From: Sparassis latifolia
Lineage: Eukaryota > Basidiomycota > Agaricomycetes > Polyporales > Sparassidaceae
Length of the DNA stretch: 64,000 bases
Assembly: GCA_018466975.1 (NCBI GenBank)
Contig: CM031556.1
Span: 1,612,001 to 1,676,000, forward strand
Reading direction: 5' to 3'
In this document: positions 33,491 through 44,049 of the stretch, one piece after another
Layout: every line of letters begins with the position of its first letter
How positions within the stretch are numbered: the first letter of the stretch is position 1
Translations under genes and position numbers: made by a program
The notes under the pieces: model-generated
Database searches by the model: none
The model's input: only the letters and a program-made list of their open reading frames with translations
Told to the model about the DNA's origin: nothing

Positions 33491-35819
33491 TTACACGAAG
33501 ATGTCCCAGACGAAGGTTTGATTCATGTAGAATGTGAAACCTGATATAAACAGACCGTTAGATGTCAAGGAATACGGGCGTCTGAACGGTTGGAAATAAC
33601 TTGCCATCGTTAGGAGAGGCCTACAATCATCGAGATGAGATTTTGTTCTAGAAATTGCAGCAGAAATATGTCGTTACTCACGCCATTGCTGATCGCATCA
33701 GTGTACTTGATGATGCGATTACCGCCATCCTCAGTCAGGTTCAACATGCCGAACTGCCAAGGTTGAATCCTTCACGGAGCGATTTTCAGCTCAGAGGAGA
33801 ATAGAGGGCCAACAAACCTTACCCCCTGTGAAGAGAACCTAATTAACGACGAAGGATGCAAACTCAAACTACTTGAAACTCACGCATGTCTCGATTCAAG
33901 ACCAAAATTAACCCAGACTGGATATATGGTGGACTTGTTGTCTGGCTGACCGTGAGATCGAAGTCAGAGTAATCAGCGGCAAAACATACCCAGCCCGAGA
34001 GCCCCGAATTCCTCGATAATCACAGGTTTTTCTACCATGTCTGCAGCTGAAAGAGGGGAGTGAGAACGGGAAGTGTAAATCGAAGCCGACGAAGTACACA
34101 CTGGCGATGTGATCGTACATCCAGTTGAGACCCCATGCTTCAACAGAGAAATTGGAACCCGGGTAATCCTTTTCATAGACGTATTACTGCCGATCGTCGA
34201 ATTGTATTAGGTGTATACTCACAAGTTCGGGATACCTGATTATACCAGGAAGATGAGAACGAAGGGCCTATCAGTTGAGCTTCGCACATACCAAGTCTGA
34301 GGATACATATGCTGACAAGGGAACAATCAGCAGGATTTCACCAGCTGCACCAAGGCTTTCTTACGTAGGTACCAAAATCAATGTTTGGCAACCGAAGGCT
34401 TGCTTCAAAGTCCTCGCCGGCTGCAGAAACTCAAATTGAGTACTAAAGGGATAGATCGAATGAAAAGTAGCACTACCTTCACCATTGTAATTGAAATCGC
34501 TGACATACTGGCCATCGTACCAACTGTAACGGAGCCAAATCAATTCTGAGACACAGGTCTGCAACATGCGACACACTAATATTCAGGTTCAGCCCAATAG
34601 AATTGACCTTCTCCGCCGGTTGTGATCATGTGGTAAGGGTCTCTGAAAAATCACCGTGAGCAGGAAGGCAGGATAGGCTGCCATACATATTCTTACAAGC
34701 TTCGAACGAAGTCCGACTGAAGTTGGTACCAAGTTGTCAAAGTCTCAGAGCCCGGCACGCAATCGGATCCGGAGGGAAGACTATCGCCAGCGCAACGAGC
34801 CTCGTTCATGAGCTCCCAAGCAAAGATAGTGGAGGAATTTTGGTAGCGATTGACAATAGTTTGCACATATCTCTCTGGAGTTAGTCAATAAATTGCGAAG
34901 AAAAGGCGACAAAGATTGGATATATGACGTACGGTAGGAAGCGATAGTCAATGCATTAGTGTAGAATTCATCATGGGTGCTATCCGGACCTAGCAACCAG
35001 TAGATGTACAGTTCCATGCCCTAGAAGAGTATCAATCTAGAACGGACACCGATAGAGGACGATCTGACGTACCCCATAACCAAACCTGTAAGTTAATGAT
35101 AACAAATTGGTCTCGCACTTAAAATCTCCGAATGGACAACCCACCAATTATTTGCAAAAGTGAGAATGAGTCTGATATCATACTTGGCTGCAGTATCAAC
35201 AACGTAGTCAAGGCGTTGCAGACCTTGAGGACCTTCGTTGAGTGTCCAGTCGCTGTTGTTCCATAGCTATTGAACCGTCGTGAGCATCAAAGACAAGCGA
35301 CTTTGCGTTCATTTACCTGGTAGTATGTCAGACCGGACTCGAGAGCGCCTGGAAGTTCTGTAGCATTAATCATGTTGAATGCCTGAACGTCGAGATATTT
35401 GCTCAGAATCAGCACGAAGGATGTACATGATAGAGACGATACCCAGGTGCGGACGACTTTCACTCCCATGCTCGCCATAGTCTCGAAAGTCGCATCAACG
35501 TCATCCGTTGTGGTCAACAAAGGCAGCCACTAATATGAACAAGTGATGTCAGATATCAAAGGGAGCCTAGAGTCTAGCTCAGGCGTACGAAAGAATTCGT
35601 CCCCACGAACGCCTGAAAAAACATACGTTAGTTACCGAGACAACTGTATGAAAAGCGCGATCCTACAAAAGGCTCTCCATCTAATTCAAATTCCGTCCCG
35701 TTTGTAGTCACATAACCAGCGGGTACAGCACGCTTCTGAACATTCCGCGTTGCTGCCAGAACGCCTGAAACGATGGACAGCAAGCAGGTCAAGGAGGGCA
35801 GGCGCATGGTGAGCTGCAT
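33491..35819 (-). CDS. Secreted GH5 endo-beta-1,4-mannanase
   Basis: Degrades mannan hemicellulose outside the cell. The signal peptide is MRLPSLTCLLSIVSGVLA (from the second ATG, 35807). A dibasic KR just downstream may mark a propeptide. About a dozen introns split the catalytic domain: FAFVGTNSF joined to WLPLLTTTDDVDATFE, VKVVRTW, GLQRLDYVVDTAAKYDIRLI, YQNSSTIFAWELMNEARC (acid/base Glu in NE), MITTGGEG, IDFGTY joined to HMYPQTW, and VEKPVIIEEFGALG (nucleophile Glu in EEFG). PWQFGMLNLTEDGGN and GFTFYMNQTFVWDIFV close it at TAA 33491-33493. The last intron starts GATG|GCAAGT and appears to be GC-AG. No CBM1 is attached. The DPBB protein gene 5 kb away is also secreted. Confidence 0.9.
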
Positions 35820-35857
35820 GGACTGCGAAGAGAAATGAGAGCGGATAAAATACCTGA

Positions 35858-35865
35858 TTTATATA
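35858..35865 (-). promoter_or_regulatory. TATA box of the mannanase gene
   Basis: TATATAAA on the minus strand, about 40 bases before the ATG at 35819. A start site some 30 bases downstream would leave a very short leader before 35819. That favours initiation at the second ATG (35807), which also gives the better signal peptide. Confidence 0.45.
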
Positions 35866-36221
35866 ATCGACTCGGTGAATTGTTGAGCGTACTCGCGAAG
35901 CATCCAATGCATGAAGACGTGTTTCGAGACGGGAGAACATCGGGAATCAGTCAGGTGAACTTGCTCCCTTCCCACCAGAAGGAACGCACATGATGTGCGC
36001 GGAGCGTAACAGGAACTATGAGAGTGGTGAAAAGCTGAAGATTCAAGTTGTTTGGCACCGAATATGGCCCGACACGAGATTAGATCTGATCACGGCCCAT
36101 GCCGGTCCGGCGTCTACAAAATACCGAATCTCTTCAACGAACTGCAAGTATTGGCACTCTGGCAGAGGGCTTTCGTCAATACTCCTTGGTCAGAAGTCAA
36201 TTTGTACCTACCGATTTTGCC
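35866..36221. other. Divergent promoter region of mannanase and IPI1
   Basis: About 355 bases shared by the two divergent genes. No further element is recognised with confidence. Confidence 0.45.
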
Positions 36222-39193
36222 ATGCCCAAAGGCTCGAAGAAGAAGAAGGACAAAGCAGCGGACTTTGCTGTATGCCCATATACTGTTTCCTCCCTCACCA
36301 GGTTGAGCTCACGAAATGACTGCAGAAAGCCAAACTGAAGCTTGGCAAGGGCAAACAGGTTGCCAGTAACGCTGTAGATACATCTTTCAAGAGTCGCTGT
36401 AAGTATTGAAGTTACACTCTGAGAGCAATCCCAAGTGACAGAGCAAAGGCAGCTATCACACTTCCTACTCAGAGCATCGTCCTTGACAAGGACGTAGAAA
36501 TACCTACAACCAAGAGGAAACTGACGTTTGATGACCTTATTGCACAGTTGAGACATTACAACTCAGGAACGCGTAGGGGTAAGTTGTGTATGACATTTTT
36601 TCATGTTATGCGACTGATTGTTTGCAGATGCTTTACTTGGCCTACGGGAACTGCTCGAAACACATCGCGAGCTCCTCAGTTCACATCTCACCGCATTAGT
36701 CAACAGTTGTGTGCGAGTGATCAGCGATGAGGTCAGCTCAAAACGCGTTCATGGTGTTGTCCGGGATTGATGGTATTTCAGGATGCAAGCGTGCGAAAGA
36801 CATTACTGGCCTTCCTTGGCTGGCTGCTTCGTCAAATACCGCCGGTATGTCTCACGTACCATAAGGATAATAAAAATTCTGAAAGATAAGTTAGGAAGAC
36901 CTAATTCCGCACTCTCCTGTGCTGTTATTGTTCACGACATCCGCGCAGACACACATTTACCCAGAAATTCGTATAGACGCTATCCGCTTTTTGGATATTT
37001 TCCTTGAGTATATTCCTGACGTGGTAGTCGAAGGATGGGAACGAGGCAGTGGAGGCCATGGGAGGAGGGTTCTCGAAGGTTACCTCGGTATTTTGAACGC
37101 GGGAACTTCTTTCGGCGAAGGAGGGGGTGAGTTTTAACGGTTCATATTGAACCCATGAGTCATTGATGCAAGTCTCTCCAGATTCAGGTCCTGTCCAAGC
37201 AACATCTACCGCAAGCGTCGTCTTATCACCAGCAGTAGGTCTCATTTGATCAACGTTGGGCATCTCTGATGCCAAGCATAGTCAAAACTCGCAGTTCTGA
37301 AGTCTCTGTCTTCATTCCTCACTCATGCCTTAGTATCTTCTTTGAGAGTGCCAGACTTTGCGTCAAGTCCTACCTCAGCATCCCCTCCAACGACGCCGAC
37401 ATGGTATCTGTCATCCTCATTCTCCTCGTCAGTAGCGTTCGACTGTTTCGAGAGCGTCTTCCAACCGATATGTTCTTTGTCAACCGGATTTTCTTCTTCA
37501 CGCCGCGGATTTGGTCCGTCGAGGCAGTGGACTCAAGAAATCGACCCTGAAGTGCATTTTGAGCACTTTCCTGGAGATTTTGCGTATGCAGTTGCCCCGA
37601 TAGGTGCAGGCTGGACGCTTCAAGACCTCACCGATGTGCATGCGGAGCTCCAAGCTGAGTCCCAGCATGCATGCCAACCTAGTGCAGAGGGAACAACCGA
37701 ATTCGTTCAGGCTGCAGTGCGTTCTGAAGGATTTCCCAGTGGTGTGATGTTAATCGCGGTTTGTTTTGATTAGCATTTGGCGCATACACTGCACCCAACT
37801 CTTGTGTCCACTTTCTTGGATTCTGCGCCAGCCGTGTTCTCCCCAAGCTCCAGTCCTACGGAGACGGAGCTTCAGATGGTTTTGGTCGTGAGCGAGATTT
37901 GCCGTAGTCTTTACGGTGCAATTTTACGGGATCCCGGGGTAAGTCGTATTCTGTGGACGTGTGAACGTCAACCCCTAAATTTCACCAGACTGGAAACGCG
38001 CACGTTATGGCCGTGGAAGAATTGAAAATTATCCTGGGATACTTCTCGCCATACTTCCCATTTGTAGTTGGTGGGTCGGGTACCTCCAAGCGCGAGATTA
38101 AGGTCAGGAAATTGGCATGATCTTCGTACACAACACCCTGACAACGTTCAATCACACAGCTCGATCAAGCATTCCAAGACGTGAATCTCATCTTCTGCGA
38201 ACTCACCTCGTTCCTCGTCCTCGCTTCGCCCGATGCCTCCGACGCGGTGCATACCAGCTCACGCCGTCCCAGAGCCAAACGAGTTCCCAAACACGCCGCC
38301 TCAGTCTCATCGGCTCCTCTACAAATATCCCGTGTGAGCGAGTACGTCGTGGGTCTGCTCCGAGGCGATGTGCCCTCCGGAACGGCGCAGCTGCCACGGC
38401 CCATCACGCCAGCAGCATACATGGCGCTGCTGCCCACCATCTGGTCCTTGCTCAGCACGGTCGAGGAGGGAGCGTCTGGCGCAGTGCTCAGCGTGCTCGT
38501 GGACCACGCTATCAAAGTCTCGTCGACGTCTGCGGTGAAGCGCCGCACAATTGACTTCCTCGCGCGGTTGATCTTGGTGAGTGATCGTGCTCTTCATGCT
38601 ATTATCCCCTTATCGAGATTTGATTTTTTGCATCGCCAGCTTGAGAGAGAGGCGGAGTACCGGGGAGCATTCAGGGTGGGTGTGGACCCCGAGACAGACA
38701 AAAAGCTGGAGGAATGGATCGTCCATCTTCCCAGAACTCTATGGGAACTCGGTGCGGGCAACCTCGCGACGACGGAGGTATGTCGCCAGAGCATTATACG
38801 CACTGCCGCTAACCGGCTGTTTCGTCGCCTCGCAACAGACCATCCTGCGGTTCCTCCTCCGACTCGCGCAGCGCAAATCCTGTCTGCTGCGGCGAGAAGT
38901 ACGTCTCTGAGTGCCCGCCCGCCATCTGGAGCTAATCGCGTGTATGACCCTCGCAGACGGCCTCTTCTCTCCGCTCGCGCCTGGTGCCGTATTTCGTCAT
39001 CACGCACGCGACGCGGGGAAAACTCCCCGGGCCGTTCTCCAAGCTGCCCGCGTCGTCGCCCCTTCGGAGGCTCGCACTGGACGCCGTGGTCACGCTTACG
39101 CGGGATGGAGATGACGAAGGTCTGGCTGCGGTTGTGGACGAGGCGGTTGTCGGGGCGCCGCAAGAGGCGTATTGGCGGTCAGTCAGGGGGTGA
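36222..39193 (+). CDS. IPI1: Pre-rRNA processing protein Ipi1/TEX10 (Rix1 complex)
   Basis: Nuclear HEAT-like protein of the Rix1-Ipi1-Ipi3 complex, needed for ITS2 processing and pre-60S maturation. The start MPKGSKKKKDKAADFA at 36222 joins across introns to KAKLKLGKGKQVASNAVDTS, FKSRSITLPTQSIVLDKDVE and LTFDDLIAQLRHYNSGTRR, then DALLGLRELLETHRELLSSH, the diagnostic N-terminal region of the family. Later exons include IYPEIRIDAIRFLDIFLEYI, LHPTLVSTFLDSAPAVFSPS, YMALLPTIWSLLSTVEEGAS, TILRFLLRLAQRKSCLLRRE and a last exon that starts TASSLRSRLVPYFVITHATR and ends AYWRSVRG at 39193. Roughly a dozen introns. The GC content rises sharply over the last 1.2 kb, where long spurious frames appear on both strands. 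Confidence 0.88.
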
Positions 39194-39692
39194 GCTGTCT
39201 TGTCTGTCAAATGCGCCTTGTGGTTGGTGCAGTGCTCGCGTTACATCTTTTTGTATTTTGGGGTCCAAGCACTCTGACACTCCATCACAAGGATGAGCTA
39301 GTCCTCTTCACTCATGCATGACGAGTTGCACTCAAATCATCGCAGTTGACGGTGGATGATGGTTTTGAACAGACTGTCGCGAGCTGATTGGATACGACCC
39401 GTAAAGCTAAAACACAAATAACCCGTAATGCCTGCATTTTGCATGCCATCTAGTATCTAGTACATCAAGAAACCTTGCAATAACGATAGAGACCGAGCAC
39501 AGCACGGCCGACACCGGCAACCAGGCATACTCGATGCAATGCGCGGTAAACAATGCCATTACCCTCCTAGCCTCTCGTCCCTTCGCAAGCAAAGGGTCAA
39601 CAGGAACGCCCAGGCGTTGAGGTGCGAAATAGGCAATATACAGTGGAGATGCGACGAAAGATATGTGGGGTATGCGATATCAAGAATCGTGC
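39194..39692. other. Intergenic, convergent 3' ends
   Basis: About 500 bases between the IPI1 stop and the DPBB-protein stop. Nothing recognised. Confidence 0.5.
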
Positions 39693-40721
39693 TTAAACCC
39701 ACTGCCAGGTCATGCCAGTGAGACGACCACTACCCAAGGGGGCAAGCACCTCGAATGCGGAGGGGGCGAGGTCGAGGCTGGTCTCGGCACAGGCCTCGCA
39801 CCGGTCAGTGACTGTAAGAGTAACCGTGTTGCCACCGTCTGTATATAAAATGGAATAGATGAGAACAGACGCGTGCAGGAACGAGAAGACACGTACAAGA
39901 CGCGGCAATCTGCTTGTTGCAAACCGGGTTACTGTTCGGGTCGGAACCGGTGTAACCACTGCGTGTGAGGAACGTCAGCGACGGCACGAACGAAGTAAAT
40001 GATACGGTGCTTACGGGTACGTGTCGAACAGGAGTTTCGATACAGCGACAATGGGGTTCGCGTCGGTGTTTGTAATACCGCAAGCACCAAGGCCGGTCTC
40101 GTACCAAGTGGCTGCGATCCGGCGATTAGCATCGACGAGGAAGTTAGAAAGCTAATGAGTAGACTCACCATCACCGGTGTAGGTTTGGCCACTGGCAAAT
40201 GGCCAACCCGCGTTATTGCTAGAGGAGGAGGTCTGAATCGGAGCAGCAGCGGAGCTAGTCGGCGTAGGAGAGGTGGTAGGAGCCGGCGTGTAAACCGGAG
40301 TACTGGCGGGAGGGTCAACCGAGCTGCTGGCGGGAGGATCAACCGAGCTGCTGGCGGGAGGATCAACCGCCGAACTGGACGCCACTGCGGGGTCCGAAGA
40401 ATACGCGATGGATGGGCTCGGAGCGACGTTGACCGGAGCGACAGAGGTTGCAACAACCGGGTCGGCGGAAGACGAAGCAACCGCGGAGCTGCTGGGGACA
40501 GCAGACGAGGAAGGAACGGCAGCGCTGCTGTTGGGAACGCAACGCTTCTTGTTCGACCGCTTGCGGGGAGGCGTGACAATGGGAACCGCGGCAGGCTCGG
40601 CGATGGGAGCGCGCTGAGCGATGGAGCGGTGGTGGTGCAGGTCACGAGCAATGTGGGGCGTGCTCAACGCGGATGCAGAGAGAGCGAGGGCGAGGAGAGC
40701 GAAGGACTTGCTGAAGAACAT
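39693..40721 (-). CDS. Secreted expansin-like (double-psi beta-barrel) protein with Ser/Pro-rich stalk
   Basis: The signal peptide is MFFSKSFALLALALSASALS. A KKR-type basic site (KRSNKKRC) precedes a Ser/Ala/Pro/Val-rich stalk of about 100 residues with repeats. The C-terminal DPBB domain is assembled from four exons: TYTGDATWYETGLGACGITN, DANPIVAVSKLLFDTYP joined to GYTGSDPNSNPVCNKQIAAS, then GGNTVTLTVTDRCEACAETS and LDLAPSAFEVLAPLGSGRLT, ending MTWQWV. The GACG, NPxC and TDxC motifs are those of fungal expansin/loosenin- and RlpA-like proteins, which loosen polysaccharide networks without cleaving them. The stalk is a likely O-glycosylated spacer. Three introns, all in the domain. Confidence 0.88.
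40297..40368 (-). repeat. Three 24-bp tandem units within the DPBB protein stalk
   Basis: Units at 40297-40320, 40321-40344 and 40345-40368. The last two are identical and the first diverged. Each encodes an eight-residue SSVDPPAS-type repeat, so copy number can vary without frame loss. Confidence 0.8.
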
Positions 40722-40804
40722 GGCGACTGCGGCGACTGCAACGAGCGGTGTTCAGTGTTCGGGTGGAGAGCAGAGTCTGGGAGAAAGGACGGGGAAAAGG
40801 AGGG

Positions 40805-40812
40805 TATATATA
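40805..40812 (-). promoter_or_regulatory. TATA box of the DPBB protein gene
   Basis: TATATATA on the minus strand, 84 bases before the start codon at 40721, in an otherwise purine-rich segment. Spacing suits a TATA-driven, highly expressed secreted protein. Confidence 0.45.
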
Positions 40813-41232
40813 TGCAAAAGAGAGAGTGCAGACAAAGCTCAAGCGTCGTGGCGAGACCCTGGAAAAGAGGGAGGCAAGCGTCGAGAAGGTGAACGTAAGG
40901 AACAGGCATGCAAAGCCCCGAAATTCACTTTTATGATTTTCGGGGTTCGTCCCACGCCACAACTCCGCTGCCTAACAACACTCTCTGACTCAACGCACCT
41001 GCCACGCAAACATATCCCCGTGCGCCTCGCCCACAACGCTCCTTGCCAAACAGTCAATCCATGCTACAACCCGCATGGTTCTCTAACGTACTGATGGCCG
41101 GTTGTCCAACCGATGGGCATCTCTGTCCCCGCTGCTCACCGTCTTCCCGCTTCCTTTCGGCATAGACAAAACATCTTCCGTAGCTTCCATACCCCGTACG
41201 GTATAACTGGTAATTTTATACATGTTTTTAGA

Positions 41233-41261
41233 GAGTCTGGAGTGAGTCTGGAGTGAGTCTG
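41233..41261. repeat. 11-bp tandem repeat (GAGTCTGGAGT), about 2.6 copies
   Basis: Two perfect copies and a partial third in the intergenic DNA downstream of eIF3h. Probably a simple minisatellite. Confidence 0.7.
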
Positions 41262-41422
41262 CAGATGTGCCGCCTGCCAACTGGACGATCTGTACTCTCC
41301 ATTTTATCGGAAGTGAGCTCGCAACTGCTTCCAGGATTTTATGGCATCGAGGTTGTGCAAACGGTCCACTCATCCATACACCTGACACACCGTAATGTAC
41401 AGCCAGCACACAGCCAATCTCG

Positions 41423-42991
41423 TCATCCAGAATTAGCCTTCGCAGCGTACATCTTCACCAATCCCGTGCTCGACGTCTCCGCCAAGCTTTTGGCATACGC
41501 GTCGATTTTCCCCAGAACCAACAGGCTCTCCAACCGGCTTGGCTCAACTGGGATTTTGAATAGCCGGCTCACATCCTCCTCCGGCAGTGGCGCAAGTCCT
41601 TGAGCTACCCGCGTCGCGTTCTCCTCCTTCCGCTTCGAGACGTACGCCTCTGCCCGCGCCTTCTCTCGCGTAATCTGCCGCTGCAGATACGCCAGGTTGC
41701 CCTCCTCCGTCCGGTAATTGTCCACAGCGTCAACAATGTGCTCCAGATTCCGCGCAACGCTCGATGTCCCCAGATTCAGCGCAGAAAACGAGGGTGGTAG
41801 TGCGGCAGATGACGACGCCGCGGATGGCTTGGCGCCCATCACCGGCGAAACTGTAGACTCGGACAGCGCTCCGAGGAAAGAGCTCAGAAGCGCGTTTGTC
41901 CTGATTTTCAAGGGGACCTCCTCCAGAATTGCGGAGAAAGTCAATCGGTGGTTTATGAGGCTAAGACTTTATTCAGCCAACCAGATCTCGAGTATTTTTC
42001 CGCGTGCCCCACCTTGCCGTACTAAAGTTATTCCTCTTGTAAGCGTCCAGGAAGGCCTTCGTAAGGCGGAACGCCCGGAAAGACGCGTTCCCTCGCGCGG
42101 TCTGGGTCACGTCTTGAAAAGAAGAAAGAAAGAAAAATTGAGCGTATCACGTTAAAAGCGGGCATACAACGGGCATACCATGGACGATCACGATACCTCC
42201 GTGTCTCAGCTTATCCTGGTGGAAAGCCTGAGTCTCCACTAGATTCTGACTGAAGAATGAGCCGAGGGCCATCGCTTGGTAGAACCCGACAACGCTGTCA
42301 TCGGCCTGGACTTCCTTCAGCGAACGCAACATCGCGGCCTGATACCGGGCTACATCAACGCCACCGCACCGATCGTCACGTCAAATTTTGCCGATGCTCA
42401 CAGACACGGGACTTGTGACTCACCCACGCCTTTCGCTGACTTGTCGTCGTCGTCGGTCGCGTGGTGCGGCAGCGGGAAGGAGTTGGAGATCTCCAATGTA
42501 CCATCAAAGTCCAGGCCCAGGAGCAGTCCATGAGCAGTGGAGCCCTGCGCTTCGCGCGAGTGTTTGACAATCTTCGAGACCGCCTAGGGGAGCCGCGCAC
42601 CACATGCATGCATCGCACAAAAAGCGGCGGACCCCAGATTCAATCACGGACAATTCAGAGTCAGCATGCGTTTGAAGGAGGCAGGCACGAAGAGAAACCC
42701 CGGTCCCAGCGCGAGGAACGGATCGAGGGGGGAATGGAATGCACCCTCGGAGCAAACGCCCGGAAGGGTATGCGCGGAGGTATTTCATCCACCATTCCGG
42801 ACGGAAAAATTTAGCGCACGCACCATTCCGTCGAGCTGCACGCTCTGCAGGGGAATCTCTGCCTCGATGTCAATCGCTTTGGACATGGACGCGGGTATGG
42901 CTTCATATGTAGGCGCGAATGGCGCAGGTGCTGCCTGAGGCGCAGGCAGTGAGGCAGCGAGCGCTGCAGCCATCGATGTAACGGCCGCCAT
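41423..42991 (-). CDS. Translation initiation factor eIF3 subunit h (MPN domain)
   Basis: The first exon from 42991 (MAAVTSMAAALAAS...) ends EIPLQSVQLDGM. A long intron of about 210 nt follows. Further exons give AVSKIVKHSREAQGSTAHGL, LLGLDFDGTLEISNSFPLPH, ARYQAAMLRSLKEVQADDSV, VGFYQAMALGSFFSQNLVET and GGIVIVHD joined to VTQTARGNASFRAFRLTKAF, then RLTFSAILEEVPLKIRTNAL and a C-terminal helix region ending MYAAKANSG at 41423. The MPN motif lacks the JAMM metal residues, as expected for this non-catalytic subunit. The family fit (DGTLEISNSFPLP, GFYQA) is good. It would act in the cytosolic eIF3 complex. Confidence 0.88.
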
Positions 42992-44049
42992 TTTAGATTT
43001 CGATTTCGAGGATACGCGGACCCAGACAGGACCGATGTCAGGAGTGGTGCTGAGCCTCACAGAGAGCAAGGAAGCTGGAATCAGACAGACGAGAGATGCA
43101 AGCCTTGGAAAGAAAAGGCTCTTGCCAAACACGTCACAACTCGTCCACATCACATGACCGAGCCTACACGATGAAGTTCGTACTCGGTTCTTGTTAATGT
43201 GCTACAGCCCCCTCTCCTCTCCTGTCATGAGTGCAACTTCAGGCGACACGACCTCTTACTGCTAGGGCTGCGTCATGACGGAAACACGCGCTTGTCTCTC
43301 GGTCAATGTTCAGCAAATCCAGCATGGTTGCTGGTGCGGAGATTGACTCGCTGCAGCTGGGAATGCTCACAAGCATGAATGCACGCATATAGTCGCTAAC
43401 GTCTTTTACTGGAATCTATTGGTGCTTGTACAATTCATCGGGGTGCGTTTCGCAGACGGCTCTCGCTGGCGATATGAGGATCCGACTGACTCGACGACAC
43501 ACTACGGGATGTGTATCTGTGTTTGCATTCTTGCTGGCTCTACTCATCGACCTGCTTACTCATTTGCCGGTCTGTCCTGTGTTGCTATGTCTGCACGACG
43601 ACCTGATCGAGGCACTGAGAGAGGTGCCTGTGAGCTCACTGCAGACGCATGCTAAACACAATGCTATGCTGGCTGACACAAGTGGCAAAGCGGCACCAGT
43701 TTGTTTATTTTCATCTCGGCGACAAAGAACTGTGGGCGCGGAACCATGTCGATGAATGATGGCCATAGTTTGACGGTCGCTACCATGTTATACTTTGTTT
43801 CAGCGCCGGAATGCTGTGGGAGAATGCATACTTACTCACGGTGATACTTCCATGTATTGTATGTATGCGAGAATACTATTATGCGGTCCTCGCCACAGAG
43901 CACGATGTTCTGGTGAACAGAGAGGACGAGAGCGGCCAGAGTCGGAAGCTGAACCTAGTCGCGTCATAGCGGGAATATTGTGGTGGCACCAGCTTGCTCA
44001 GCCACGAAGCTCTTCCACCAACTCGTACCAGCTGCTGCATGCGTCCGAC
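42992..44049. other. Intergenic, divergent promoters of eIF3h and the zinc transporter
   Basis: About 1.06 kb. Frames up to 109 codons at 43426-43766 on both strands are motif-free. No gene recognised. Confidence 0.5.

Larger units (their letters stand above)
40722..41422. other. Promoter of the DPBB gene and eIF3h 3' region
   Basis: About 700 bases. Contains a TATA box for the DPBB gene (separate entry) and an 11-bp satellite-like repeat at 41233-41261. No gene seen. Confidence 0.5.

Noticed and set aside
38165..39296. Long frames on both strands (up to 371 codons)
   Set aside because: High GC content suppresses stops here; the IPI1 exons account for the coding signal and the alternatives are Arg/Ser/Pro-rich shadows that cross IPI1 introns.
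40999..41094. C-terminal part of frames antisense to the DPBB gene region
   Set aside because: Composition follows the opposite strand and no start or motif was found.
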